A stretch of DNA of 64,000 bases, from contig SXOO01000120.1 of assembly GCA_005776725.1 (NCBI GenBank), positions 17,608-81,607 of the forward strand. The letters run 5' to 3'. Source of the stretch: Pseudomonadota bacterium (lineage in GTDB: Bacteria; Myxococcota_A; UBA9042; GCA-2863065). Position numbers and translations under genes: made by a program. This document shows positions 8,991-16,887 of this stretch, piece after piece. Below the pieces are notes generated by a model. The model did not search any database and was not told where the DNA came from. It saw only the letters and a list, made by a program, of their open reading frames with translations. Within the stretch, counting starts at the first letter, position 1; each line of letters begins with the position of its first letter.

Positions 8991-10856
8991 CTACGGAGGG
9001 ATGTGGCTGCAGGTGCCCGGCGTGCCGTAGCAGAAGCCGCTGACACAGGCGCCGACGCAGTCGGACTTGAGCGTGCAGGCCTTTCGGGAACACTTCGCGG
9101 CGTTGCAGCTGAAGTTCTCGGGGCAGCCGCTGTCGTCAGAGCAGGTCGTGGGGACGCAGTGGTGGGAACCGTTGCAGGATTGGCCGAGCTCACACTCGAA
9201 GTCGGACGTGCAGCCTGGTTTGCAGATCATGGCCTGCTCGCACAGACAGTCGCCCACGTCGCTCTGCAGGCAAATGGACGGGGCGTCGCCGACCGGGCAG
9301 TCGCCGTCGATCGCACACTTCGTGACCATGTCTTCCGGCTTGCATGCGCCGCAAGGCAGCTCCTCGCCGGGCTTCAGACAGATCTTGCCGCTCGGGTCGC
9401 AGTCCGTTGAGCTGGTGCAAGCGTCCACACCGCGGCTCGTGCAGCTGCCCGCATCACAGCGCGCTACGAACGAGCTCAGGTCCCAGCCGACGGCGCCGTC
9501 CTCCGAGACGGTCTGGAGCGTCGCACAGTCGCAGTCTGGATACTGGGAGAGGCAGGAGGACTCCGCGGCCTCGAAGTCGCCGAGACCGACCTTCGCGATG
9601 CCCCACGCCACCTGGGTGCCGCAGCAGTTGACCTGATGGAGGACCACCGTGCAGTCCGCGTCGGCCTCGCACGCCTTGTCGGGGGCCGGGAAGTCGTTCT
9701 CACCGCCCGGTGTACACACGACGCCGCCGCAGGGCGCCGTTCCGCACACTGCGCCCTCCTTCTTGCCGTTCTCGGGGCAGGTGCAGAGGTTGCAACCATC
9801 GGGCGCCGAGAACGGCTCTCCGGGCGTGCAACTGTCGGCTGGAGAGCAGCCGGGCTTGGTGCAGCTGGCTTCAGACTTCTTGCCCGACTCCGGACAAGTG
9901 CAGGAGTTGCAGGTCTCGGGCTTCTCGAAAGATGCGCCGGGAACGCACTCGTCCGGGTCGACGCAGGATTTCTGCGTGCAGGCCGCCTCGGCCTTCTTTC
10001 CCGACTCGGGGCAGGCGCAGGTGTTGCAGCCATCGTCCGCGGGGTACGATTCGCCCGGAGTGCATGCGTCCGGGTCCGGGCACTCCTTCTCCGAGCAGCC
10101 CGCCGTGGCCTTCTTGCCGTCCTCGCCACACACGCACGTGTTGCACCCGTCGTCGGCCGTGAAGCTCTCCCCCGGGGCGCACGCGGCGGGGTCGACGCAC
10201 GACATTTCAGTGCAGGCCGCCTCGGCCTTCTTCCCAGAATCGGGGCAAGTGCAGGTGTTGCAGCCATCGGCCGCAGCGAAGCTCTCCCCGGGCACACAGG
10301 CCTCGGGATCGGTGCACGCCATCTCCGTGCAGGCCGCCGCCGAGCGCTTGCCGTCCGCCCCGCACGTACAGGTATTGCAGCCATCGGGTGTCTCGAAGAT
10401 CTCTCCGGGGACGCACACGTCCGGGTCGCACCCCATCGTGGTGCACGCAGCATCAGTCTTCTTCGCCGACGGTGGGCACTCACACGTATTGCAGCCATCC
10501 GGCGACGGGAAGGACTCGCCGGGAGTGCAGGTGTTGGTGGAGTCAGCGCCGCAGGTGAGCCCTCCGCCGGAGACGTCGGTGCATGGCGCGGCGCCGCATG
10601 CCGTCTCGCCAAGACACGCGCACGTCACGGCGCCTTCGCAGGCATCCGGAAGAGCCACGCACTCTGTCTTGCCTCCATCGGTCTTGCATGACGCTTTGCC
10701 GTCGCAGGTGCCGGTGCCCACCTCGCAAGAGAGGTACCCGCTGGTCCCGACGGGGGTGGTGCCCGCCGCCGAGTCGGACGTCTCGCAGCCGAGCGAGAAA
10801 AGGGCCGCGATGGCCAAGAGTCGAAGGGCGCGAGAGGACCCTGATGTCGCCTTCAT
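8991..10856 (-). CDS. Lipoprotein with seven tandem pacifastin-like modules
   Basis: 621 residues starting MKATSGSSRA with lipobox LFSLGC at about residue 24. Residues about 110-376 contain seven 34-residue modules spaced by four or five residues, each close to C-P-G-E-x-F...D-G-C-N-T-C-x-C...G-K-K...C-T-x-x-x-C. This is the spacing of pacifastin-family protease inhibitors (C-x9-12-C-N-x-C-x-C-x2-3-G-x3-6-C-T-x3-C). Other Cys-rich segments follow to the C-terminus (CxxDxDCP, CTSDFECELGQSC). It is probably displayed on the outer membrane. Protease inhibition is an inference from the Cys pattern; it could equally be a disulfide-rich scaffold. The extension to 10994 lacks a signal peptide and is rejected. 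Confidence 0.8.
   Translation of the reverse strand: MKATSGSSRALRLLAIAALFSLGCETSDSAAGTTPVGTSGYLSCEVGTGTCDGKASCKTDGGKTECVALPDACEGAVTCACLGETACGAAPCTDVSGGGLTCGADSTNTCTPGESFPSPDGCNTCECPPSAKKTDAACTTMGCDPDVCVPGEIFETPDGCNTCTCGADGKRSAAACTEMACTDPEACVPGESFAAADGCNTCTCPDSGKKAEAACTEMSCVDPAACAPGESFTADDGCNTCVCGEDGKKATAGCSEKECPDPDACTPGESYPADDGCNTCACPESGKKAEAACTQKSCVDPDECVPGASFEKPETCNSCTCPESGKKSEASCTKPGCSPADSCTPGEPFSAPDGCNLCTCPENGKKEGAVCGTAPCGGVVCTPGGENDFPAPDKACEADADCTVVLHQVNCCGTQVAWGIAKVGLGDFEAAESSCLSQYPDCDCATLQTVSEDGAVGWDLSSFVARCDAGSCTSRGVDACTSSTDCDPSGKICLKPGEELPCGACKPEDMVTKCAIDGDCPVGDAPSICLQSDVGDCLCEQAMICKPGCTSDFECELGQSCNGSHHCVPTTCSDDSGCPENFSCNAAKCSRKACTLKSDCVGACVSGFCYGTPGTCSHIPP
9729..10529 (-). repeat. 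Seven tandem pacifastin-like coding repeats
   Basis: About 117-bp coding units, seven in a row, each encoding a 34-residue six-Cys module plus a short D-P-rich linker. The core CNTC is kept in five units; unit 6 has CNSC, unit 7 has CNLC. Unit 1 lacks the Gly after the third Cys pair. Confidence 0.85.
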
Positions 10857-11193
10857 GAACTCACCCCATCCCCGTACGCCTCGTCCGCCACGCGGCGCGC
10901 TGTGGGCCGGAAGTTGGCGTAGGAACACAGCCCACGCAAGCGAGAACACGTTGTTCCGGTAGGCCGTGCTAGCCGCGGAGTGCGCGATCGTCATGGGGGG
11001 CCGCCGCCTCGAGGTGACCTCGCCGGAGCTCCAGCCGTTGACCTGACCGGCCGTTACTCACAGAGTGACGCCCGGCCTGGAGTTCTGGGTCTGGGTCCGG
11101 CGATGATGGGGCCGAGCTCGGTGTGCACGGCTAACGCCTAGATCCGCTCCACGGTCCCCCCTCATGGCCTCCGTGGCGCGCTGGAGTCATTCG
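10857..11193. other. Divergent intergenic region with a GAACA/TGTTC inverted repeat
   Basis: About 337 bp between two divergent lipoprotein genes. I see no gene in it. At 10944-10956 there is a perfect inverted repeat GAACA-CGT-TGTTC, some 90 bp upstream of the minus-strand start, which could be an operator; it resembles but does not match the LexA-type GAAC-N4-GTTC box because the spacing is five. No strong sigma-70 promoter stands out for either gene. Confidence 0.4.
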
Positions 11194-13437
11194 GTGAAAA
11201 AGATTGCGAAGTGGGTGTCGGTGATCGGATTCAGCGTCTCGACGCTGGCCGTTGGGTGCGCCGAGTCGAGCTCGGATACGGCAGCCGATGCTACGGACGC
11301 GACGGATGCCCAGGACGGGGCTGAAGCAGGCGACCAAGCCGACGCTACGGACGGGGCAGATGCCGCAGACGGCACCGCGGACGCGACGGATGCGGCCGAT
11401 GCCACCGATGGCGGTGTGGCCGCAGATGCCACCGACGCGACAGACGCGACCGACGCCGCGGATGCGACGGACACGGCCGACGCGACAGACGCGACCGATG
11501 CGACGGACGGCGTCGACGGCAGCGACCTGGCTCCCGAGCCGGTCGCTTGCCTCGCGAACCTCGAGGGCATCGAAGAGCAGGAGCCGAACGACGACGCGGA
11601 GTCCTACAACGATCTCGGGACGGCCGAAGCCCCCGGGGTTTGCATCCAGGTCGTCCTCGACTGCGGCAATCAGCAGGAGGACGGACAAGCCGTCTACTCT
11701 CACCCATTCGACGGGTTTCTGTTCGACCTCCCCGCTGCCGGCGACGTGACGATCACGCTCACCTGGTCCGCGCCCGGCACAGACGCCGACCTGTACCTCA
11801 CCGAGCTCCTCCTCGCAGAGCTCGATGACCCGAACTACGAGCCAGAGCTGCTCATCGACTACAAAGAAGACACGTCCGGGGCGGAGTCGGAGACCCTCAC
11901 GCTGAAGGGAAAGGACGTCAGCTTCTACGCCCTCCGCGTGGCATGCTGGGACTCCCCGGACGCCCAGATCGCCTACTCCATCTCGATCCAGGTCGACGAC
12001 GGCGGCGTTGACGGCACGGACGGGACCGACGGCTCCGACCTAGCCGACGCCACAGACGCCACAGACGCCACTGACGGCACTGACACCACCGACGCGACCG
12101 ACGCTACCGACGCCACCGACGCGACCGACGGCAGTGACACCACCGACGCGACCGACGCGACCGACGCCACCGACGGCACGACCGACGGCACGACCGACGC
12201 CACCGACGCGACCGACGGCACGGGCCCGACCGACGCCACCGACGCGACCGACGCCACCGACGCCACCGACGCCACCGACGCGACCGACGGCACTGACACC
12301 ACCGACGCGACCGACGGCACGGGCACGACCGACGCCACCGACGCGACCGACGGCACCGACGCGACCGACGGCACCGACGGGACCGACGGCACGGCAGCCT
12401 TGACGTGCGCGCCAATCGGGCTCCCCGCGGCACATGCAGTCACCCCGGACTACATCGATCCGGGGGCTCAGGAGTTCTCGGCGGTGGTCGCGAATTCTCC
12501 CGTTGGACAGACCTTCACTGCCCCGTCGAGCTTCAGCTTGAAGTTCGCCACGCTGGCCCTTCAGGTCTGCAATGGCAAAGCAGACGCACAGCTGAAGATC
12601 ACCGCGGTAACCTCAGAGGGCAAGCCGGACACCAGCGCAGTGCTCGCCACCTCCGCGGTGGTCCCTAGCGCGTGTATCGGGCCCCAGTGCGCCACGACGG
12701 CAGGGCTGGTCACGTTCACCTTCGAGACCCCGGTCGCGCTGGTGGAGAACCAGAAGTACGCCATGCTCCTGTACGCGGTGGGCGCGCCCGGTGACCTGAA
12801 CTGGATCAAGGGCAACACGCCGGGCTACGCAGGCGGTGAGACCTTCGACCCCGGTGAGACTGGGGGCGGCTGGGTGGACTACGACCACGCCTTCTCGCTG
12901 GCCGATGACGGGAACACCGACTTGGCGCTTTGCGAGCCGACCGGCGGGGAGTCGACGCTCGGGTACACCCCGAACTACTCCCAGCCGTCGGAGCAGGAGT
13001 TCTCTTCTGTGGCCGGTGAGACGTCGGTGAGTCAGACGTTCACCGCGGTGTCGAGCATCGAGATCAAGTCGGCCACCCTCCCGCTGCAGACCTGCAACGG
13101 CGTGACGGATGCGCAGATCAAGATCACGGGCGTGACAGAGGCGGGCTCCCCCAACATGTTCGACGTGCTCGGCACGTCCTGGGTGGTCGCAGGTTCGTGC
13201 ATCGGCCCACAATGCAGCACGGTCGCGTCCCGGGTGGCGTTCAGCTTCCCCACCCCGGTCCCGGTGGAGGCCGGCAAGAAGTACGCGCTCGTGCTCTCGG
13301 CCGTGGGCGCCGCGGGCGACTTGAACTGGGTCAAGGGCACGGCTCCGGGTTACACGGACGGTGAGACCTTCGACCCGGGGGAGTCGGGCGGCGGTTGGGT
13401 GGATTACGACCACGCTTTCTCCTTCACCGCGAAGTAG
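11194..13437 (+). CDS. Lipoprotein: DAT repeats, PPC-like domain and two tandem beta domains
   Basis: The GTG at 11194 is chosen because GGAG lies seven bases upstream and the product then begins as a clean signal (KKIAKWVSVIGF) with lipobox TLAVGC; the ATG at 11164 adds ten residues without a binding site. Domains in order: a (DAT)n linker of about 85 residues, a PPC-like beta domain of about 150 residues containing EPNDDAESYNDLG, a second DAT linker of about 130 residues, then two homologous domains of about 165 residues (encoded near 12420-12930 and 12945-13434), each with GQTFTA or SQTFTA, CNG, CIGPQC and GGGWVDYDHAFS. Probably a surface adhesin or binding protein; function unknown. Confidence 0.8.
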   Translation: MKKIAKWVSVIGFSVSTLAVGCAESSSDTAADATDATDAQDGAEAGDQADATDGADAADGTADATDAADATDGGVAADATDATDATDAADATDTADATDATDATDGVDGSDLAPEPVACLANLEGIEEQEPNDDAESYNDLGTAEAPGVCIQVVLDCGNQQEDGQAVYSHPFDGFLFDLPAAGDVTITLTWSAPGTDADLYLTELLLAELDDPNYEPELLIDYKEDTSGAESETLTLKGKDVSFYALRVACWDSPDAQIAYSISIQVDDGGVDGTDGTDGSDLADATDATDATDGTDTTDATDATDATDATDGSDTTDATDATDATDGTTDGTTDATDATDGTGPTDATDATDATDATDATDATDGTDTTDATDGTGTTDATDATDGTDATDGTDGTDGTAALTCAPIGLPAAHAVTPDYIDPGAQEFSAVVANSPVGQTFTAPSSFSLKFATLALQVCNGKADAQLKITAVTSEGKPDTSAVLATSAVVPSACIGPQCATTAGLVTFTFETPVALVENQKYAMLLYAVGAPGDLNWIKGNTPGYAGGETFDPGETGGGWVDYDHAFSLADDGNTDLALCEPTGGESTLGYTPNYSQPSEQEFSSVAGETSVSQTFTAVSSIEIKSATLPLQTCNGVTDAQIKITGVTEAGSPNMFDVLGTSWVVAGSCIGPQCSTVASRVAFSFPTPVPVEAGKKYALVLSAVGAAGDLNWVKGTAPGYTDGETFDPGESGGGWVDYDHAFSFTAK
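11281..11518 (+). repeat. Coding (Ala-Thr-Asp)n array, first copy in this gene
   Basis: Imperfect 9-bp repeats encoding alternating DAT, DAA and DGA tripeptides directly after the lipobox of the 11194 lipoprotein. Codons are mixed (gcgacggat, gccaccgat, gcgacagac). Confidence 0.8.
12001..12396 (+). repeat. Coding (Ala-Thr-Asp)n array, second copy in this gene
   Basis: About 44 units of a 9-bp repeat, mostly gacgccacc and gacgcgacc, encoding DAT interrupted by DGT and DGS. It forms an acidic linker of about 130 residues between the PPC-like domain and the paired beta domains. Confidence 0.88.
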
Positions 13438-13444
13438 ACTCGGT

Positions 13445-13473
13445 CGCGCCAGCGGCCTGGGCTCGCTGGCGCG
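13445..13473 (+). terminator. Strong GC hairpin after the 11194 gene
   Basis: Perfect 9-bp stem (CGCGCCAGC / GCTGGCGCG) with an 11-base loop, beginning eight bases after the stop codon. No T-run follows, as is common in GC-rich genomes, so it may act as a 3' stabiliser or as a terminator. Confidence 0.55.
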
Positions 13474-13502
13474 GCCACATACACCGCAAATACCCGTGGC
13501 CC

Positions 13503-13580
13503 TGATGGCCATCAAGTCGTCGTAGAGCACACTCCGACGCTTCCAGGAATCCCTTGACCCCGTGGCTCCCCGCATATAGA
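13503..13580 (+). promoter_or_regulatory. Promoter and upstream palindrome for the 13610 lipoprotein gene
   Basis: TTGACC at 13554-13559 and TATAGA at 13575-13580 match the sigma-70 hexamers well, but the 15-bp spacer is short. About 40 bp upstream of the -35 box is a perfect 12-bp palindrome TGATGGCCATCA (13503-13514), a candidate activator or repressor site. Confidence 0.45.
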
Positions 13581-13609
13581 CGGCGCTCACCAGCGTGGTG
13601 AGGTGTGGG

Positions 13610-16039
13610 ATGGAGCGTGCGACGAAGCTGTTGCGTATTGTGAACCTGACGGCGTGGGTCGGTCTGGCCGTAGCTGGATGCGAGAAGGCCGACGAGGGCG
13701 TCGCTCCGGGCCCAGATCTGGGCTCCGCGGACGCCGGGACGGATACCAGCGCCACGGGCGAGGTGGTGGCCCCTGGCGACGACGTCGCCGAGCCCGCCGA
13801 GATCTCCGAAGAAGACGCCGCGCCGTCGGACGCCCCGCCTCCCCTGCCAGGCGATGTCACGCCGCCCACCGACGACGCGCTCACCACCACCGACGCGAGC
13901 CCGGTCGAGGATACCTCGCCTCCTGACGCCACCGCGTTACCCGCGGGATGCTGTGGCTCGGCCTCCGACTGCGACCCTGATCAGGTCTGTGTTGGGCTCG
14001 ACGCCGGGCTGGGCTGGTGCCTGCCCGCCGGCACCAACACTGCGTGCTGGTCGGACACGGACTGCACGCAGGCCGGCACCGTCTGCCACCTGCCCGCCCC
14101 CGTGTTCGCGTGCGGCGCCCCTGAGGCCACACCCCCTGCCGCCGGACAGTGTTTCCACAACATCCCCTGTTCGAGCGTCTGCGAAGACTCCGCCGGTTGT
14201 GGCGAGCAACTCTGCCTTGCAGGCATGTGCCTGCCCTATGGGGGCGCCGAAGGTTGCTGGAGCGACGACTTCTGCGACCTGGGGGCCGCGTGCGTCGGCG
14301 GCGTCGTTCCCGAGGTGTCACTCTGCTCCGAAGAGGTGACCTCCGTCCCGGCCAAGCAGGGTGAGTGTTACGCGGGCAGCGGAGAGACCTGCGTCGTCCT
14401 CGGCTTCGGGGACTTCGGGACCTGTGAGACACAGCTCGGCTATGCGCTCTTCAGCCACCTGGCAGGTTGTGTCCCCGTCCTCGGGTGCGACTGCGGCGCG
14501 TGGTGCGATCAGATCTTCCCCACGAAGCTCGAGTGCCAGCTCGCGTGCACGCCCCAGACCTGCTGCTCGGCCGACTCGGACTGCCCCGCAGGCGCCGAAT
14601 GCGTCTCCGGGAACTGCCTCCCCGCGGCGCCAGAAGACGGTTGTTGGGACGCCGAGGACTGCGGCGAAGGCCAGTTCTGCGACGCGAGCGTCAGCTGCGC
14701 GTGTAACGGCGGCAAGTGCAAGAAGCTGCCGTGCAAGAAGGGGCTCCCGTGTAAGCAGCCCAAGATGGCCACCGCCGGTTCGTGCCATCCCATTCCCGCT
14801 TGCTGCGATGGCGAAGGACAGGCGAGCTGTGGTGACGGAGAGGTCTGCCACGAGGGGGCCTGCCTCCCAGCTCCCGCGGCGGGCCAGTGTTGGTCCGATG
14901 CGGCCTGCCCCGAAGGGGAGTATTGCTTCGGGGCAGCAGCCGCCGAGTGCGGTGCTTTCGCCGTCCCGCTTCTGGGCGTGTGCCTGCCCACCGGCGTCAC
15001 GTGCTGCGTTAGCGATGATCAGTGCGCAGGATCGTGCGTGAACGGCTACTGCATCGCGCCCGTCGAGGAGGGCCAGTGTTGGACCGACTACGACTGCGCG
15101 CTCGGCACCACCTGTGACGGCGCCCTGGCGCACACCTCGAGCTGCTTCAGTGGGGACTCACCGAATGGCACCCCGGGCACCTGCATAGCCAGTGGCGAGG
15201 GCGGACTCTGTGTCACCTTCACCTGGCCCAGCTCCAGCGCCTGCGACGAAACGGCGAGCCTCGGCTTCACGTGGGCGGGCACCGGCTGTATCGAAGTCTA
15301 CGGGTGTGACTGCGAGCCGTGGTGCTCGGAGTACTACACGACGGAGGCCGCGTGCCTCGCCGCGTGTGCACCCGCCTTGTGCTGCGGCTCGGACGTCGAG
15401 TGCCCCCCCAGCACCGTCTGCTTCGAAGGCCACTGCATCGCACCGCCCCCCGTGTCGGGCTGCTACAGCGACGCCGACTGTCTGGCCTCCGAGCAGTGCC
15501 TCGGGGCAGACGCGTGCACTTGCGGCACCAACGACTGCAAGCTCGGATGCAAGGCCGAGCCTTGCCCGCAGCCCATGGTGGCTATGGGCTACTGCGCGCC
15601 GAAGCCGACGTGCTGCACTACGTCGGCAGAATGCGGCGAGGGCTCGGTGTGCCTCGATTGGCTGGGCGGTGAGTCGCGGTGCGCACCGGCACCCGCCGAA
15701 GACCAGTGTTACCGCCCCGAGGACTGCGCTGGGGGGATGACCTGTGAGAACGAGAACCCCTGTACCTGTAGCGACATCTGGTGCGTGCCCAGCGCGGGGA
15801 CATGCAGCCCGGCCACGTCAGGCTGCTGCGACGATGACGGAGACTGCCTGGAGGGCTCCTTGTGTACCAAGGACGCGCTGGGCGGCGGGCCGGCCAGCGG
15901 CCAGTGCGTCGTGCTCTTCGACTCGGCCTCGTGCTACTCGGACAAACACTGCGCGCCGGGACACTACTGCGGCAGCGCGTGGGCCCCCGTCTGCGGCGAA
16001 GAGGGGGACCCTGTCCCCGGGCAGTGCTACCCGTTCTAG
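13610..16039 (+). CDS. Large Cys-rich mosaic lipoprotein
   Basis: ATG 13610 follows an AGGTGTGGG binding site and gives a lipoprotein signal with lipobox LAVAGC; an in-frame GTG at 13595 adds five residues. After a Pro/Asp/Thr-rich linker (residues about 25-105) the protein is almost wholly Cys modules, such as CCGSASDCDPDQVCVG, CWSDxDC and CYRPEDCAGGMTC. Two longer copies of a distinct module (encoded near 14340-14565 and 15180-15390) share GCDCxxWC followed by Y/F-x-T-x-x-x-C-x-x-A-C and then CC, which recalls the second half of Kunitz domains. It is likely a surface-exposed disulfide-rich protein. Inhibitory function is speculative. It converges with the next gene over four bases. Confidence 0.8.
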   Translation: MERATKLLRIVNLTAWVGLAVAGCEKADEGVAPGPDLGSADAGTDTSATGEVVAPGDDVAEPAEISEEDAAPSDAPPPLPGDVTPPTDDALTTTDASPVEDTSPPDATALPAGCCGSASDCDPDQVCVGLDAGLGWCLPAGTNTACWSDTDCTQAGTVCHLPAPVFACGAPEATPPAAGQCFHNIPCSSVCEDSAGCGEQLCLAGMCLPYGGAEGCWSDDFCDLGAACVGGVVPEVSLCSEEVTSVPAKQGECYAGSGETCVVLGFGDFGTCETQLGYALFSHLAGCVPVLGCDCGAWCDQIFPTKLECQLACTPQTCCSADSDCPAGAECVSGNCLPAAPEDGCWDAEDCGEGQFCDASVSCACNGGKCKKLPCKKGLPCKQPKMATAGSCHPIPACCDGEGQASCGDGEVCHEGACLPAPAAGQCWSDAACPEGEYCFGAAAAECGAFAVPLLGVCLPTGVTCCVSDDQCAGSCVNGYCIAPVEEGQCWTDYDCALGTTCDGALAHTSSCFSGDSPNGTPGTCIASGEGGLCVTFTWPSSSACDETASLGFTWAGTGCIEVYGCDCEPWCSEYYTTEAACLAACAPALCCGSDVECPPSTVCFEGHCIAPPPVSGCYSDADCLASEQCLGADACTCGTNDCKLGCKAEPCPQPMVAMGYCAPKPTCCTTSAECGEGSVCLDWLGGESRCAPAPAEDQCYRPEDCAGGMTCENENPCTCSDIWCVPSAGTCSPATSGCCDDDGDCLEGSLCTKDALGGGPASGQCVVLFDSASCYSDKHCAPGHYCGSAWAPVCGEEGDPVPGQCYPF

Positions 16040-16043
16040 GCCG

Positions 16044-16628
16044 TCACCGGGTCGTAACGAGCCCCTGGCCCGGAATGACCACCGCGAAGACGCGTGGGTC
16101 TCGAGGCAGGTGCAACATCGCCACGCTCGTCCCCACCAGCGGCGCGAGGTCGGCGGGGACGCCACCGACACGAAATCGGATCACCCCCCCGCTGGGTTGC
16201 CCCTCCAGCTCCTCGGGCGGCGCGACCTCGAGATAGGCCTGGCCGCCGTAGAACTGTCCGTGGCCCAGGACGCGGGCCGGCCGGATCTGGCCTTCGGCGA
16301 TGAGTCGGCGCCCCCAGCGCACGTCCTGTAGCGACGGCACGAGCGACGCCCCTCCGATGAGCGCACCGATCGACAAGGAGCAGCCCAGCGCGATCGGCAG
16401 CGCGCTGGCGGCGTCCGTAGCGAGCGCGATCACGAGCACGAGCACCGAAGGCAGCGCGCTGAGCGCAAGTACCACTCGCCACGTGGACTGAAACCGAGCG
16501 AGCGGCGCGCTCAAGAGCTCCTCACCAATGCTGTGCGGCAGCGTACCGGGTTCCCGGCACCGCAGCAGGGCTTCGCTCAAGGCGGGGCCGGTCGGGACAC
16601 CGTCCTTCACGGTCAGAGATGAGTCCAT
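16044..16628 (-). CDS. Small two-helix membrane protein of unknown function
   Basis: 194 residues. After a 50-residue soluble N-terminus there are two adjacent hydrophobic helices (VVLALSALPSVLVLVIAL and ALPIALGCSLSIGALIGGA), then a soluble C-terminal domain of about 90 residues with strand-like pattern (QAYLEVAP, GVIRFRVGG, RVFAVVIPGQG). The architecture resembles small inner-membrane proteins that carry a DUF3592-type beta domain, but I cannot assign it firmly. There is no Shine-Dalgarno at normal spacing; promoter-like hexamers end six bases before the ATG. Confidence 0.7.
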   Translation of the reverse strand: MDSSLTVKDGVPTGPALSEALLRCREPGTLPHSIGEELLSAPLARFQSTWRVVLALSALPSVLVLVIALATDAASALPIALGCSLSIGALIGGASLVPSLQDVRWGRRLIAEGQIRPARVLGHGQFYGGQAYLEVAPPEELEGQPSGGVIRFRVGGVPADLAPLVGTSVAMLHLPRDPRVFAVVIPGQGLVTTR

Positions 16629-16634
16629 GCCCTT

Positions 16635-16663
16635 CGTCTACTCCCTGGGCGAGCCCCTTACAA
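16635..16663 (-). promoter_or_regulatory. Promoter abutting the 16628 start, possibly leaderless
   Basis: Reading on the minus strand, TTGTAA (16658-16663), a 17-bp spacer and TAGACG (16635-16640), then six bases to the ATG at 16628. Transcription would begin at or next to the start codon. Confidence 0.4.
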
Positions 16664-16887
16664 GCCAGCCGCAGGCTCCCGACCCGCCTGCCCAGGTTGC
16701 GCAGATCGAGGCGAAGCCCGAATACGGCGGCGCAAAGCTCCGCCGTGGGTTACCGATGACCTTGGCGCCCAAGGGGAGTCCGACGCTGCGAACGCAACGC
16801 GTCGCGGTGCTGTAATGCACTTGATTCCAGGAGATCCTGTTATCCTACGCGGTGCGCTCCACGCCCTCGAAACCCGCAGGTGAGCCC

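Noticed and set aside
10944..10956. LexA box
   Set aside because: GAACA-N3-TGTTC has a five-base gap between GAAC and GTTC instead of four, and the neighbours are not SOS genes; kept only as a generic inverted repeat.
12040..12435. Antisense open frames rich in Gly/Val/Arg or Ser/Val/Ala over the DAT array
   Set aside because: Any frame through a 9-bp stop-free repeat is open; there is no start context or flanking domain.
16821..16846. Promoter TTGATT / TATCCT before the CTDC-like gene
   Set aside because: The spacer is only 14 bp and no better-spaced pair was found, so it is not listed as a feature.
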